Source of the DNA: an uncultured Prochlorococcus sp.
GTDB lineage: Bacteria; Cyanobacteriota; Cyanobacteriia; PCC-6307; Cyanobiaceae
Direction of reading: 5' to 3'
Assembly: GCA_902571335.1 (NCBI GenBank)
Contig: CACGBT010000002.1
Location: forward strand, 93,609-157,608
Length of the DNA: 64,000 bases
Shown here piece after piece: positions 6,913 to 17,112 of the stretch. The translations under genes and the position numbers were made by a program. The notes under the pieces are model-generated. The model was not told where the DNA came from, searched no databases, and saw only the letters and a list, made by a program, of their open reading frames with translations. Numbering within the stretch: the stretch's first letter is position 1; each line of letters opens with the position of its first letter.

Positions 6913-9900
6913 TTACATTTTCTTTATGCCAAGCATTTCTTCTTCGCTTGGGGGAACTATTAATTTGAAAGTACTCTTGTAATAAGACCAATTTTCGATT
7001 ATTTTGGCAGCCTTTAAGCTATTTGTTTTTGCTCGATATTCTCTAATAATTTCCAATAAGATATTTTCCTGCTTTGATGAAGTTATTTTATGAATGCTAA
7101 CTATTTCCTTATTAACTTTATTACTTAAATCGTTCTTCTCATCGATTATAAAAGCTATTCCACCAGTCATGCCAGCACCAATATTCCTTCCTGTAGAACC
7201 TAGGATAACTACTTTCCCACCTGTCATATATTCACAACAATGATCACCTGCTCCTTCTGTTACCGCTGTAGCACCACTATTTCTTACTGCAAATCTTTCT
7301 CCTGATTTTCCTAATGCAAATAATTTCCCACCTGTTGCTCCATAAAGACAAGTATTTCCTAAGATAACTTGTTCGGAGGAGATTTTATCTATTGTGGGTG
7401 GAATTATTGTGAGTATTCCTCCATTCATTCCTTTACAAACATAATCATTAGCTTCTCCTATTAATTGAACATTCATTCCCTTCAATAAAAAGGCACCAAA
7501 GCTTTGTCCTGCATATCCTTTGAAATTTAAGTTGAGTTCGCCATTGAAGCCAGTATTGCCATGAAATTCTGCGATTTCGCCTGATATTTTTGCACAAACA
7601 CTTCTATCTGTATTTTTTATCTCAATTTCTTTGGTCAATTTTTCATGATTTTTAATTGAATCTATAAATTCAGTATCAGACAAAAACTCGTCTTCTAATA
7701 CAGAACCATTACTATGAGCATTTTTTGAATGTTTTAACCATGATCTATCAGTGTTTGAGTGCTCACTATTTACTAGAGAAGAGAGATCGATATTAGAAGT
7801 TTTTGGAAGACCGATATTTCTTGCAGTAAGAAATTCTTGATTACCAATCAGTTCTTCCATATTAGAAACTCCGATACTACTCATTATCTGTCTTACTTCT
7901 TCTGCAATATACAAGAAAAAATTGACAACATTTTCTGGAATACCTTTAAATCTTTTTCTTAACTCTTCTTTTTGAGTGGCAACTCCAACAGGACACTTGT
8001 TTGTATGACAAACTCTAGCCATTATGCATCCTTCAGCAATCATCGCTACAGAACCAAAACCGTATTCCTCAGCACCTAGTAAAGCCGCAATAACTACGTC
8101 CCAGCCTGTTTTAAGACCTCCATCAGTTCTCAAAATTACTCTTTCGCGTAAGTTATTCTCTAAGAGAGATTTATGAACCTCAGCAACACCTAGTTCCCAT
8201 GGTAAACCTGCATGTTTAATAGAACTCAGGGGTGAAGCACCTGTACCTCCGTCATGTCCTGATATTTGAATTACATCTGCATTAGCTTTGCTTACTCCAG
8301 CAGCAATAGTGCCTATACCAATTTCAGAGACAAGTTTAACGCTTACTTTCGCTTTTGGATGAACTTGGTGTAAGTCGTGGATAAGTTGAGCTAAATCTTC
8401 AATGGAATAAATATCATGATGCGGGGGAGGAGATATTAAAGCTACTCCAGGTTTACTATTTCTTAGTTTTGCGATGTAAGAATCAACTTTTGGACCAGGT
8501 AATTGTCCCCCCTCTCCGGGTTTTGCACCTTGGGCCATTTTAATTTCCAGTTGTTTACCACTTCTTAGATATTCAGGTGTAACTCCAAATCTTCCTGATG
8601 CTATTTGTTTAATAGCTGAGCATGCGGTGTCTCCATTCTCTAAGCCTTTAATAAATGGCAACGTCGCTGACTGAGTATTTTCATCGATATCATTTAAAAC
8701 ATTAAAACGAGCTGGATCTTCTCCTCCTTCTCCACTATTACTTTTTCCACCAATTCTATTCATTGCAACTGCTAAAACTTCATGCGCTTCTCTGGATAAA
8801 GCACCTAAACTCATTCCTCCAGTACAGAACCTTTTGCAAATTGATTCAACACTTTCAACTTCCTCTAATCGAATACTTTTTCTTTTTGAATTAATTGTTA
8901 GTAAATCTCTAAGAGATGTTGTCGGTCTATTAATAATAAGTTTTTTGTAAGTTTCAAAATGATCGTATCCTGGCCCTTGTTTTACCGCTGAATGTAAAAC
9001 TTTGGACATCTCTGGGTTATTGGAATGATATTCTCCATTATTTCTAAATTGTACAAATCCTAAAAATTCTAATTTCTTTAAATCGATCTCTGGATAGGCT
9101 TTCGTATGTATTGAAAGTGTTTCATTAGTTAATTCTTTTAGTGTTATGCCAGCGATACGACTTGTTGTACCATCAAAAGCAATTTTTATTAAGTCAGAGC
9201 CAAGGCCTACAGCTTCAAAAATTTGTGCACCATGGTAACTAGATAAAAGTGAGATACCTATTTTTGAGAGAATTTTTCTTAGACCGTCTTCTAGAGCTTT
9301 TTTAATATTTTCTTGAACATCCACTATTGATAATGGATTTATTTTTTTGCTATCAATGAGTTTTTGTGTTTTTGGATGTTTTAACCAGTGTCTACCTGCT
9401 TCGAAGGTCAACCAAGGGCAAACTGCACTTGCTCCATATCCAATTAAACAAGCTAAGTGATGTGTGCTCCAACATTGACCTGTCTCAATTATTAGAGAAG
9501 CTTTTAGTCTGATTTCTTTTTTAAGAAGATAATGATGAATTGCTCCAACAGCAAGTAAAGGAGGTATAAAAGCCTTTTTAGGATTAATTCCCTTATCAGA
9601 AATGATAATTAAAGAGCAACCTTCTTTTATAGACTGCTCACTCTGTTTACAGATTGCTTTTAATTGGTTCTCTAAGCCTTGAATACCTTCCTCTAAATCA
9701 AACAAACTTGAAATTGTCTGAGATTTAATTTTTGATTTTTTAATGGAAATGAGTTCTTCCTCATTAAGAATAGGACTTTGTAAATGAACAAAAGGTTTAG
9801 CATCTTTAATTTCAAATGGTGTACATCTTTCTCCTAGATGCATTTCTAAACTCATTACAAGTTTTTCTCTCAGAGGGTCAATAGGAGGATTAGTAACTTG

Positions 9901-11487
9901 CGCAAATCTTTGCTTAAAGTAGTCGTACAATATATGTGGCTTAGATGAAAGAACTGCTAATGGGATGTCGTCGCCCATGCAATAAGTAGGCTCTTTAGCT
10001 AATGAAGCCATTGAATCTAAGATAAGGTCATTATCTTCCGCTGAAAAACCGTATGCAGTTTGTTGTTGCAACAAATCAAGGTCTTTTAGTTTGCAGTCTT
10101 TCAACCATTCATTATTTTCAATTTTTATAGTTCTATTCCTGAGACGATTTTTATAATCATGCCTTTGAGCGGCTTCAGATTTTACTTCCCAATTTCTTAG
10201 GATTCTGTTCTGATGAAAATCAACTGCCAACATTTGTCCCGGTCCTAATCGACCCTTTTCTATTACTCTTTCTTCTTCAAGATCTACTACTCCTGTTTCA
10301 GAACCCATTATTACAAAACCATCATTTGTGATTGAATATCTTGCTGGTCTTAGGCCATTTCTATCAAGCGTTGCTCCGACAAAATTCCCATCAGCAAATA
10401 CAAGGAGTGCTGGACCATCCCAAGCTTCTTGTAGGCTTGCAGAATATTCATAAAAAGCTTTTATATCCTCTCTCTGTTCAAGTTCTGGTTGATCTCTAAA
10501 TGCTTCAGGAACAAGTTTTAATAATGAGTCAGTAATGGGCTGACCTGAACGAATATTGATTTCAAGAGTTGCATCAAGATTTGATGAATCACTTTTATTA
10601 ACATCTACTATTGGCTTAATTTCGTTAGATAACTCTCCCCAAAAATCATCTATGTGTGTTTCTGAAGCTTTAGCCCAATTAATATTACCTAAGAGAGTAT
10701 TAATTTCGCCGTTATGGCCTAAAAATCTCATGGGCTGAGCTAGTGGCCATTTTGGAAGTGTATTAGTACTAAAACGCCTATGGTAAACAGAAAATGATAC
10801 TTTAAAACTCTCTTCTTTTAGATCTTGATAAAACTCAGATAATATTTCAGAACGAACCATACCTTTATAAACAACTGTTTTAGAACTTAGTGAGGCAAAA
10901 TAAAATTCACAATCTCCAACATGGTTTTTAAAACTTTCTCTTATTCTTTTCTCAATTCTTTTCCGTAGTTGGAATAAAAGCCTCTCAATATCCTGATGAT
11001 CTTTTTTATCTATGAATAAAATCCACTGACTGATAAAAGGAGCATTTGCCTTGGCTAAAGGACCTAAGATTTCATTATTTACAGGTACTGTTCTCCAAAA
11101 TGTTTTTTTGACTTTTAATTTTTCTGCTTCTTCATCACATATTAATTTACATACTTCAATTTTCTCTTTGGTATTCGGCATAAATACCATGCCTAAACCT
11201 TTATCCAAGCCTTCTTTATTTTCTAAAATCATCTCTTGATCAATATATTCCCATGGGATTGAACATAAAATGCCCGCTCCATCTCCTGAATCACTATCTC
11301 CTCCACAACCTCCTCTATGTTCCATGCAATTAAGGCCTTTAAGGGATTGTTTCAGGATCCAATTGCTTTCTAGCCCTTTTATATTTGCTATGAAACCAAC
11401 TCCACACGCATCTTTCTCACCAATTATTCCATTTGGGGAATAACTATCTTGATATGGCTCAACGATTCTTTTGATACTCTCTCCCAT
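6913..11487 (-). CDS. gltB: Ferredoxin-dependent glutamate synthase
   Basis: Fd-GOGAT converts glutamine plus 2-oxoglutarate to two glutamates with electrons from ferredoxin, completing ammonium assimilation with glutamine synthetase. The 1524-residue protein shows the four-part architecture: class II amidotransferase domain whose nucleophile Cys28 (DACGVGF) follows a 27-residue propeptide, a central domain, the FMN-binding synthase barrel (GGKSNSGEGGEDP, GHDGGTGASP), the 3Fe-4S cysteines (CIMARVCHTNKCPVG) and the C-terminal GXGXG beta-helix (GGILTI, GATGGKLFALG, GAGMTGG). Length matches cyanobacterial GlsF/GltB, and no NADPH subunit gene is adjacent, consistent with ferredoxin use. It is divergent from the str ribosomal operon across 196 bases. 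Confidence 0.97.
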   Translation of the reverse strand: MGESIKRIVEPYQDSYSPNGIIGEKDACGVGFIANIKGLESNWILKQSLKGLNCMEHRGGCGGDSDSGDGAGILCSIPWEYIDQEMILENKEGLDKGLGMVFMPNTKEKIEVCKLICDEEAEKLKVKKTFWRTVPVNNEILGPLAKANAPFISQWILFIDKKDHQDIERLLFQLRKRIEKRIRESFKNHVGDCEFYFASLSSKTVVYKGMVRSEILSEFYQDLKEESFKVSFSVYHRRFSTNTLPKWPLAQPMRFLGHNGEINTLLGNINWAKASETHIDDFWGELSNEIKPIVDVNKSDSSNLDATLEINIRSGQPITDSLLKLVPEAFRDQPELEQREDIKAFYEYSASLQEAWDGPALLVFADGNFVGATLDRNGLRPARYSITNDGFVIMGSETGVVDLEEERVIEKGRLGPGQMLAVDFHQNRILRNWEVKSEAAQRHDYKNRLRNRTIKIENNEWLKDCKLKDLDLLQQQTAYGFSAEDNDLILDSMASLAKEPTYCMGDDIPLAVLSSKPHILYDYFKQRFAQVTNPPIDPLREKLVMSLEMHLGERCTPFEIKDAKPFVHLQSPILNEEELISIKKSKIKSQTISSLFDLEEGIQGLENQLKAICKQSEQSIKEGCSLIIISDKGINPKKAFIPPLLAVGAIHHYLLKKEIRLKASLIIETGQCWSTHHLACLIGYGASAVCPWLTFEAGRHWLKHPKTQKLIDSKKINPLSIVDVQENIKKALEDGLRKILSKIGISLLSSYHGAQIFEAVGLGSDLIKIAFDGTTSRIAGITLKELTNETLSIHTKAYPEIDLKKLEFLGFVQFRNNGEYHSNNPEMSKVLHSAVKQGPGYDHFETYKKLIINRPTTSLRDLLTINSKRKSIRLEEVESVESICKRFCTGGMSLGALSREAHEVLAVAMNRIGGKSNSGEGGEDPARFNVLNDIDENTQSATLPFIKGLENGDTACSAIKQIASGRFGVTPEYLRSGKQLEIKMAQGAKPGEGGQLPGPKVDSYIAKLRNSKPGVALISPPPHHDIYSIEDLAQLIHDLHQVHPKAKVSVKLVSEIGIGTIAAGVSKANADVIQISGHDGGTGASPLSSIKHAGLPWELGVAEVHKSLLENNLRERVILRTDGGLKTGWDVVIAALLGAEEYGFGSVAMIAEGCIMARVCHTNKCPVGVATQKEELRKRFKGIPENVVNFFLYIAEEVRQIMSSIGVSNMEELIGNQEFLTARNIGLPKTSNIDLSSLVNSEHSNTDRSWLKHSKNAHSNGSVLEDEFLSDTEFIDSIKNHEKLTKEIEIKNTDRSVCAKISGEIAEFHGNTGFNGELNLNFKGYAGQSFGAFLLKGMNVQLIGEANDYVCKGMNGGILTIIPPTIDKISSEQVILGNTCLYGATGGKLFALGKSGERFAVRNSGATAVTEGAGDHCCEYMTGGKVVILGSTGRNIGAGMTGGIAFIIDEKNDLSNKVNKEIVSIHKITSSKQENILLEIIREYRAKTNSLKAAKIIENWSYYKSTFKLIVPPSEEEMLGIKKM

Positions 11488-11643
11488 GGATTATTTAATT
11501 CTGTTTAGTTATTTATGTAATCCTATTATAAAAATAAATATGAAAATAAATCTAAAAATAATGAATATTTACCAAAGAATTTTAATTTCACAAATTTTTA
11601 AAAAAATATCATTAAAAACTTTTAGTTGGTACTCATGAAAGGT

Positions 11644-11649
11644 TATGAT
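11644..11649 (+). promoter_or_regulatory. Candidate -10 element for the str operon
   Basis: TATGAT, extended by AAT, lies 34 bases upstream of the rpsL ATG and would give a leader of about 27 bases. No convincing -35 is seen at the right distance, which is common in Prochlorococcus. This is a visual call only. Confidence 0.3.
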
Positions 11650-11683
11650 AATAAAAGTTTTTATTTTTTTCAAAATATAATAG

Positions 11684-12058
11684 ATGCCTACCATCTCACA
11701 ATTAATAGGTTCAGAAAGAAAACGTCTGACTAGGAAAACAAAATCTCCTGCATTAAAAGCTTGCCCTGAAAGAAGAGGGGTATGTACGAGAGTGTATACA
11801 TCAACACCTAAAAAACCTAATTCAGCTTTAAGAAAAGTAGCAAGGGTGAGATTAACTTCTGGTTTCGAAGTAACTGCTTATATTCCTGGGATTGGACATA
11901 ATTTGCAAGAACACTCTGTAGTGCTACTTAGGGGTGGAAGAGTTAAGGATTTGCCAGGAGTTAGATATCATATAATAAGGGGAACTTTAGATACCGCTGG
12001 AGTCAAAGATAGACGTCAATCCAGATCTAAGTATGGGGCAAAAGCTCCAAAAGATTAA
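11684..12058 (+). CDS. rpsL: 30S ribosomal protein S12
   Basis: S12 lies at the decoding centre of the small subunit and controls accuracy. The 124 residues contain the universal blocks [48 protein letters not shown] and the basic tail. The Lys and Pro positions tied to streptomycin sensitivity (KKPNSA and GRVKDLPG) are the wild-type residues. It is the first gene of the str operon, followed at 25 bases by rpsG. Confidence 0.98.
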   Translation: MPTISQLIGSERKRLTRKTKSPALKACPERRGVCTRVYTSTPKKPNSALRKVARVRLTSGFEVTAYIPGIGHNLQEHSVVLLRGGRVKDLPGVRYHIIRGTLDTAGVKDRRQSRSKYGAKAPKD

Positions 12059-12083
12059 TTTGTAAACATCATTTTTTTAAAAC

Positions 12084-12554
12084 ATGTCACGTCGTAATGC
12101 AGCAGTAAAAAGACCAGTTCTTCCAGATCCTCAATTTAATAGTCGTCTTGCTTCAATGATGATTTCTCGATTGATGAAACATGGAAAAAAATCTACAGCT
12201 CAAAAAATATTGTCTGATGCTTTTTCTTTAATAAGCGAGAGAACAGGTGGGAATGCAGTCGAATTATTTGAAACAGCTGTAAAAAATGCTACTCCTCTTG
12301 TTGAGGTACGAGCTAGAAGAGTTGGCGGAGCAACATATCAAGTACCTATGGAAGTGCGCCAAGAGAGAGGTACAGCTATGGCGTTAAGATGGCTTGTTAC
12401 ATTCTCACGTGCAAGGAATGGAAAAAGTATGTCCCAAAAACTTGCTGGCGAGTTGATGGATGCAGCAAACGAAACCGGTAGTGCTGTCAAAAAAAGAGAA
12501 GATACGCATAAAATGGCTGAAGCTAATAAAGCTTTTGCACATTACAGATATTAA
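12084..12554 (+). CDS. rpsG: 30S ribosomal protein S7
   Basis: S7 nucleates folding of the 16S 3' domain and contacts tRNA at the E site. The 156 residues carry the family blocks [47 protein letters not shown] and the C-terminal [20 protein letters not shown]. Length is standard for cyanobacteria. It is second in the str operon between rpsL and fusA. Confidence 0.98.
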   Translation: MSRRNAAVKRPVLPDPQFNSRLASMMISRLMKHGKKSTAQKILSDAFSLISERTGGNAVELFETAVKNATPLVEVRARRVGGATYQVPMEVRQERGTAMALRWLVTFSRARNGKSMSQKLAGELMDAANETGSAVKKREDTHKMAEANKAFAHYRY

Positions 12555-12639
12555 TTTCATCAAAAAGGTACTTAAGTAGTTTATTATTATTAAAGTTTGC
12601 TTTTAGGGTGAACTATATTTATCAAAAATTAATTTATTT

Positions 12640-12643
12640 GGAG
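12640..12643 (+). promoter_or_regulatory. Shine-Dalgarno site fixing the fusA TTG start
   Basis: GGAG at 12640-12643 sits 8 bases before the TTG at 12652. It supports TTG as the fusA start, since no in-frame ATG lies near the conserved N-terminus. Confidence 0.65.
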
Positions 12644-12651
12644 CTTTAAAA

Positions 12652-14727
12652 TTGGCACGCGACTTTCCCCTAGAACGAGTAAGAAACATAGGTATAGCCG
12701 CTCATATTGATGCAGGGAAGACTACAACTACTGAAAGAATATTGTTTTATTCAGGTGTTGTTCACAAGATAGGAGAAGTACATGATGGTGCTGCCGTAAC
12801 AGATTGGATGGCTCAAGAACGAGAAAGAGGAATAACTATTACTGCTGCTGCGATATCTACTAGTTGGCAAGATCACAGAATTAATATTATTGATACTCCT
12901 GGACACGTTGACTTTACTATTGAGGTGGAAAGATCAATGCGAGTCTTGGACGGAGTCATAGCTGTATTTTGCGCAGTTGGTGGAGTTCAGCCTCAATCTG
13001 AAACAGTTTGGCGTCAAGCAGATAGATACTCTGTTCCAAGAATGGTTTTTGTTAATAAAATGGATAGGACCGGTGCAGATTTTCTAAAAGTTAATAAACA
13101 AATTAAAGACCGATTAAAGGCAAATGCACTTCCAATTCAGCTACCTATTGGAGCTGAAGGAGATCTCACAGGCATTATTGATTTAGTAGCAAACAAAGCA
13201 TATCTTTACAAAAATGACTTAGGTACTGATATCGAAGAAGCTCCAATTCCAGCTGAAATGGAAGATCAAGCTGCTGATTGGAGAAATAAGTTGATGGAGA
13301 GTGTTGCAGAAAATGATGAGGAATTGATAGAAATATTTCTTGAAACAGGAGAATTATCTGAAGAACAACTAAAAAAAGGAATTAGGGAAGGAGTTTTAAA
13401 ACATGGATTGGTTCCAGTATTATGCGGTTCAGCTTTTAAGAATAAAGGAGTCCAACTTGTATTAGATGCTGTAGTTGATTACTTGCCAGCTCCAGTTGAT
13501 GTAAAACCAATACAAGGTGTTTTACCAAGTGGGAAAGAAGATGTTAGACCTTCAGATGATAATGCTCCTTTCAGTGCATTAGCTTTCAAAGTGATGTCAG
13601 ATCCCTATGGGAAATTAACTTTTGTAAGAATGTATTCAGGTGTTCTTTCAAAAGGAAGTTATGTAATGAATTCTACTAAGGATGCCAAAGAGAGAATTTC
13701 TAGATTAGTGATTCTGAAAGCCGATGAACGAGAGGAGGTTGATGAATTGAGGGCAGGTGATTTAGGAGCTGTATTAGGCCTTAAGAACACAACAACTGGT
13801 GACACTCTATGTAATACAGAAGATCCAATAGTTTTGGAGACATTGTTTATCCCTGAACCAGTTATCTCGGTGGCTGTTGAGCCAAAAACTAAAGGTGATA
13901 TGGAAAAATTATCCAAAGCATTAACTGCTTTGTCTGAAGAAGATCCAACCTTCAGAGTAAGTACAGATCCAGAGACAAATCAAACTGTAATTGCAGGTAT
14001 GGGTGAGTTGCACCTAGAAATACTTGTTGACAGAATGTTAAGGGAATTTAAGGTTGAAGCAAATATAGGAGCTCCCCAGGTTTCATACAGAGAGACCATT
14101 AGGTCTAGTTCTAAAGGTGAAGGGAAATATGCAAGGCAAACTGGAGGAAAAGGCCAATATGGTCATGTAATCATTGAAATGGAACCTGCTGAAGTTGGTA
14201 AAGGTTTTGAATTTGTAAACAAAATTGTTGGCGGAGCTGTACCAAAAGAGTATATTGGTCCTGCATCTAATGGTATGAAAGAAACCTGTGAATCTGGTGT
14301 TCTTGCCGGTTATCCACTCATTGATGTAAAAGTAACACTAGTCGATGGTTCATTCCACGATGTAGACTCATCTGAAATGGCCTTCAAAATTGCAGGTTCC
14401 ATGGCTTTTAAAGATGGGGTTAAAAAATGCAATCCTGTCCTGTTAGAGCCTATGATGAAAGTTGAGGTCGAAAGTCCTGACGACTTTCTTGGATCTGTAA
14501 TTGGTGATCTCTCCTCTAGGAGAGGTCAAGTAGAAGGACAATCCGTTGATGATGGATTGTCTAAGGTACAGGCCAAAGTGCCCTTAGCCGAAATGTTCGG
14601 TTATGCCACTCAACTCCGATCAATGACTCAAGGTCGGGGTATATTTTCAATGGAGTTCGCAAATTATGAGGAAGTTCCCCGTAATGTTGCTGAAGCTATC
14701 ATTTCCAAGAATCAGGGCAACTCCTGA
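12652..14727 (+). CDS. fusA: Elongation factor G
   Basis: EF-G is the GTPase that drives tRNA-mRNA translocation on the ribosome. The 691-residue protein shows the G motifs AHIDAGKTT (P-loop), the switch region [15 protein letters not shown] and NKMD, then domain II, the domain III HLEI segment (GMGELHLEI), domain IV ([12 protein letters not shown]) and domain V ([26 protein letters not shown]). It starts with TTG, supported by a GGAG site 8 bases upstream. The 97-base gap after rpsG holds no gene. Confidence 0.98.
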   Translation: MARDFPLERVRNIGIAAHIDAGKTTTTERILFYSGVVHKIGEVHDGAAVTDWMAQERERGITITAAAISTSWQDHRINIIDTPGHVDFTIEVERSMRVLDGVIAVFCAVGGVQPQSETVWRQADRYSVPRMVFVNKMDRTGADFLKVNKQIKDRLKANALPIQLPIGAEGDLTGIIDLVANKAYLYKNDLGTDIEEAPIPAEMEDQAADWRNKLMESVAENDEELIEIFLETGELSEEQLKKGIREGVLKHGLVPVLCGSAFKNKGVQLVLDAVVDYLPAPVDVKPIQGVLPSGKEDVRPSDDNAPFSALAFKVMSDPYGKLTFVRMYSGVLSKGSYVMNSTKDAKERISRLVILKADEREEVDELRAGDLGAVLGLKNTTTGDTLCNTEDPIVLETLFIPEPVISVAVEPKTKGDMEKLSKALTALSEEDPTFRVSTDPETNQTVIAGMGELHLEILVDRMLREFKVEANIGAPQVSYRETIRSSSKGEGKYARQTGGKGQYGHVIIEMEPAEVGKGFEFVNKIVGGAVPKEYIGPASNGMKETCESGVLAGYPLIDVKVTLVDGSFHDVDSSEMAFKIAGSMAFKDGVKKCNPVLLEPMMKVEVESPDDFLGSVIGDLSSRRGQVEGQSVDDGLSKVQAKVPLAEMFGYATQLRSMTQGRGIFSMEFANYEEVPRNVAEAIISKNQGNS

Positions 14728-14772
14728 TCTCTAAACTAAAACACTCTTTAACCCTCGATTCTTTAATTCAAA

Positions 14773-15972
14773 ATGGCTCGCGAGAAGTTCGAAAGGAACA
14801 AACCACATGTCAACATAGGTACTATTGGCCATGTTGATCATGGAAAAACAACACTTACTGCTGCTATTACAAACGTATTAGCCAAAAAAGGTCAAGCTCA
14901 AGCTCAAGACTACGGAGACATTGATGGTGCTCCTGAAGAAAGAGAGCGTGGCATTACTATTAATACAGCTCACGTCGAATATGAAACTGAAGGCAGACAT
15001 TATGCTCATGTAGATTGCCCTGGACATGCTGATTATGTAAAAAACATGATTACAGGGGCTGCCCAAATGGACGGAGCTATTCTTGTTTGCGCCGCTACTG
15101 ATGGTCCTATGGCTCAAACAAAAGAGCATATTCTTTTAGCTAAACAGGTCGGAGTTCCTGCTCTTGTAGTTGCCCTAAATAAATGCGATATGGTCGATGA
15201 TGAAGAGATTATTGAACTTGTAGAAATGGAAATTAGAGAATTGTTAGATAGTTATGATTTTCCAGGAGATGATATTCCTATAGTTCAAGTTTCAGGTTTA
15301 AAAGCTCTCGAAGGCGATTCTACTTGGGAATCAAAGATTGAAGAATTAATGAAAGCAGTCGATGCAAGCATACCTGAACCAGAAAGAGAAGTTGATAAAC
15401 CTTTCTTGATGGCAGTTGAAGATGTTTTCTCGATTACTGGTAGAGGAACTGTTGCTACTGGAAGAATTGAGAGAGGTAAAGTTAAGGTTGGAGAAGAAGT
15501 CGAAATAGTTGGCATAAGAGACACAAGGTTAACAACTGTTACTGGAGTAGAAATGTTCCGTAAACTTCTTGATGAAGGTATGGCTGGCGATAATGTTGGT
15601 TTACTTTTACGAGGTGTCCAGAAAGAAGATATTGAGAGAGGAATGGTACTTGTTAAGAAAGGATCTATTACCCCTCATACTCAGTTTGAAGGAGAAGTTT
15701 ATGTTCTTAAAAAAGAAGAGGGCGGAAGACATACTCCTTTCTTTGCAGGTTATAGACCTCAGTTCTATATAAGAACAACTGATGTGACAGGTCAAATCAC
15801 TGCATTTACCTCTGATGATGGCTCTAATGTTGAAATGGTTATGCCAGGAGACAGAATTAAGATGACTGGAGAATTAATTTGCCCGGTAGCTATTGAACAA
15901 GGTATGCGATTCGCAATACGTGAAGGTGGACGTACTATTGGTGCTGGAGTTGTTTCTAAAATACTAAAATAA
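14773..15972 (+). CDS. tuf: Elongation factor Tu
   Basis: EF-Tu carries aminoacyl-tRNA to the ribosome as a GTP complex. The 399 residues contain [28 protein letters not shown] and NKCDMVDD, followed by the two beta-barrel domains and the C-terminal [13 protein letters not shown]. There is one tuf copy in this window, in the standard str position after fusA (45-base gap). Length fits cyanobacterial EF-Tu, which has a short insertion compared with E. coli. Confidence 0.98.
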
Positions 15973-16032
15973 TATATTTGAATTTTTAGAAATTTACCTC
16001 AATCAACTAATATAGGTACTGGTAGACGAGTA

Positions 16033-16056
16033 AGGGTCATTTTAATCAATGACCCT
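16033..16056 (+). promoter_or_regulatory. Stable hairpin in the tuf-rpsJ spacer, just before S10
   Basis: A perfect 9-bp stem (AGGGTCATT at 16033-16041 with AATGACCCT at 16048-16056) closes a 6-base loop. It ends 22 bases before the rpsJ ATG. No T run follows, so it is not a normal terminator. It may modulate rpsJ translation, processing of the tuf mRNA or protect an RNA end. It is unusually GC-rich for this genome. Confidence 0.6.
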
Positions 16057-16078
16057 CCACAAGAAGTTATTTGAAACT

Positions 16079-16399
16079 ATGACTGCATCAATTGCACAAC
16101 AAAAAATAAGAATAAGACTTAAAGCATTTGACAGAAGAATGCTTGATTTATCTTGCGACAAAATAATCCAAACTGCTGATACTACTTCTGCTTCAGCAAT
16201 AGGTCCAATACCTTTACCTACTAAAAGGAAGATTTATTGCGTCCTAAGATCACCACATGTTGATAAGGATTCTCGAGAGCATTTTGAAACAAGAACTCAT
16301 CGAAGAATAATAGATATCTATAGTCCTTCCGCAAAAACCATTGATGCTTTAATGAAACTAGATCTTCCTAGTGGTGTAGATATAGAAGTTAAACTTTAA
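16079..16399 (+). CDS. rpsJ: 30S ribosomal protein S10
   Basis: S10 is a small-subunit head protein and, as NusE, a transcription antitermination factor. The sequence [53 protein letters not shown] and the [11 protein letters not shown] end are the family signature. An in-frame ATG at 16049 would add 10 residues unlike the family and would lie inside the hairpin. The ATG at 16079 gives 106 residues, the usual cyanobacterial length. It closes the str operon, as is typical of cyanobacteria. Confidence 0.96.
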   Translation: MTASIAQQKIRIRLKAFDRRMLDLSCDKIIQTADTTSASAIGPIPLPTKRKIYCVLRSPHVDKDSREHFETRTHRRIIDIYSPSAKTIDALMKLDLPSGVDIEVKL

Positions 16400-16446
16400 T
16401 AAATCCCGAAACTGCCCTAAATTGATTAATATAAGAACAACTAAAT

Positions 16447-16450
16447 GAGG
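16447..16450 (+). promoter_or_regulatory. Shine-Dalgarno site of the LON-domain gene
   Basis: GAGG ends 5 bases before the ATG at 16456 and supports that start. Such sites are not seen before most genes in this window. Confidence 0.5.
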
Positions 16451-16455
16451 TTTAA

Positions 16456-17112
16456 ATGGGAGAACTCTCAGTAAGGGAATTACCTTTATTTCCTTTGCCA
16501 GAGGTAGTCCTTTTTCCTCAAGAAGTATTGCCTTTACATATTTTTGAATCGAGATATAGAATCATGCTTCAATCTGTTCTTGAGGGTGATTCTATGTTTG
16601 GAGTTATTAAGTGGGATCCAACTACTAAAAGCATGTCTAATGTTGGATGTTGCGCACAAATCATAAAACATCAAACTGCAGAAGATGGAAGAAGTAATAT
16701 TATCACTCTGGGACAACAAAGATTTCAAGTCTTAGAAATTATTCGTTCGACGCCATTCTGTTCCGCGATGGTTAGTTGGATTAGTGATGATAATGTTGAT
16801 GACTTTCAAAAATTAGATTCTTTAAAAGATTCAGTAAAAGAAGCACTTAGTGATGTTATTAACTTAACAAGTAAATTGACTAATACTAAGAAAAATCTAC
16901 CTGATAAATTACCTGATAATCCTATAGATTTATCATTTTGGATTGGAGCTCATTTGGGTGGTCCAGTTGCGGACGAACAGCAAAGGCTTCTTGAGGAAAG
17001 AAATACTTTTACCCGCTTGCAAAGAGAATATGAAATGCTTGATCATACAAGAAAACAACTTGCAGCAAGAACAGCATTGAAAGATAGTTTTCCTGATATA
17101 AAAGAAAATTAA
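16456..17112 (+). CDS. LON N-terminal substrate-binding domain protein
   Basis: The 218-residue protein is a stand-alone Lon N-terminal (LON/PUA-like) domain: RELPLFPLPEVVLFPQEVLPLHIFESRYRIM at the start, MFGVIKW, GCCAQI, ITLGQQRFQVL, and a helical C-terminal part ending in RLQREYEMLDHTRKQLAART. There is no ATPase or protease domain. Such short LON proteins are common in cyanobacteria and probably bind unfolded or specific protein partners, but their job is not established. The next gene starts immediately after its stop, so the two are cotranscribed. Confidence 0.85.
   Translation: MGELSVRELPLFPLPEVVLFPQEVLPLHIFESRYRIMLQSVLEGDSMFGVIKWDPTTKSMSNVGCCAQIIKHQTAEDGRSNIITLGQQRFQVLEIIRSTPFCSAMVSWISDDNVDDFQKLDSLKDSVKEALSDVINLTSKLTNTKKNLPDKLPDNPIDLSFWIGAHLGGPVADEQQRLLEERNTFTRLQREYEMLDHTRKQLAARTALKDSFPDIKEN

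Noticed and set aside
11676..11681. TATAAT directly upstream of the rpsL ATG as the promoter
   Set aside because: It lies 2 bases before the start codon, so transcription would begin inside the gene. A TATGAT at 11644 is better placed.
11488..11683. A glnA-type glutamine riboswitch or NtcA site in front of gltB
   Set aside because: I looked for the conserved glutamine-aptamer blocks and for GTA-N8-TAC and found neither.
12569..12578. Palindrome TACTTAAGTA between rpsG and fusA, sharing ACTTAAGT with the 28278 palindrome
   Set aside because: Only 10 bp and within a polycistronic message; two short matches in AT-rich DNA do not make a regulon.
13659..13916. Antisense open frames inside fusA, tuf, rpoB and other strong genes
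   Set aside because: They mirror well-conserved coding frames on the other strand and show no protein-family features.
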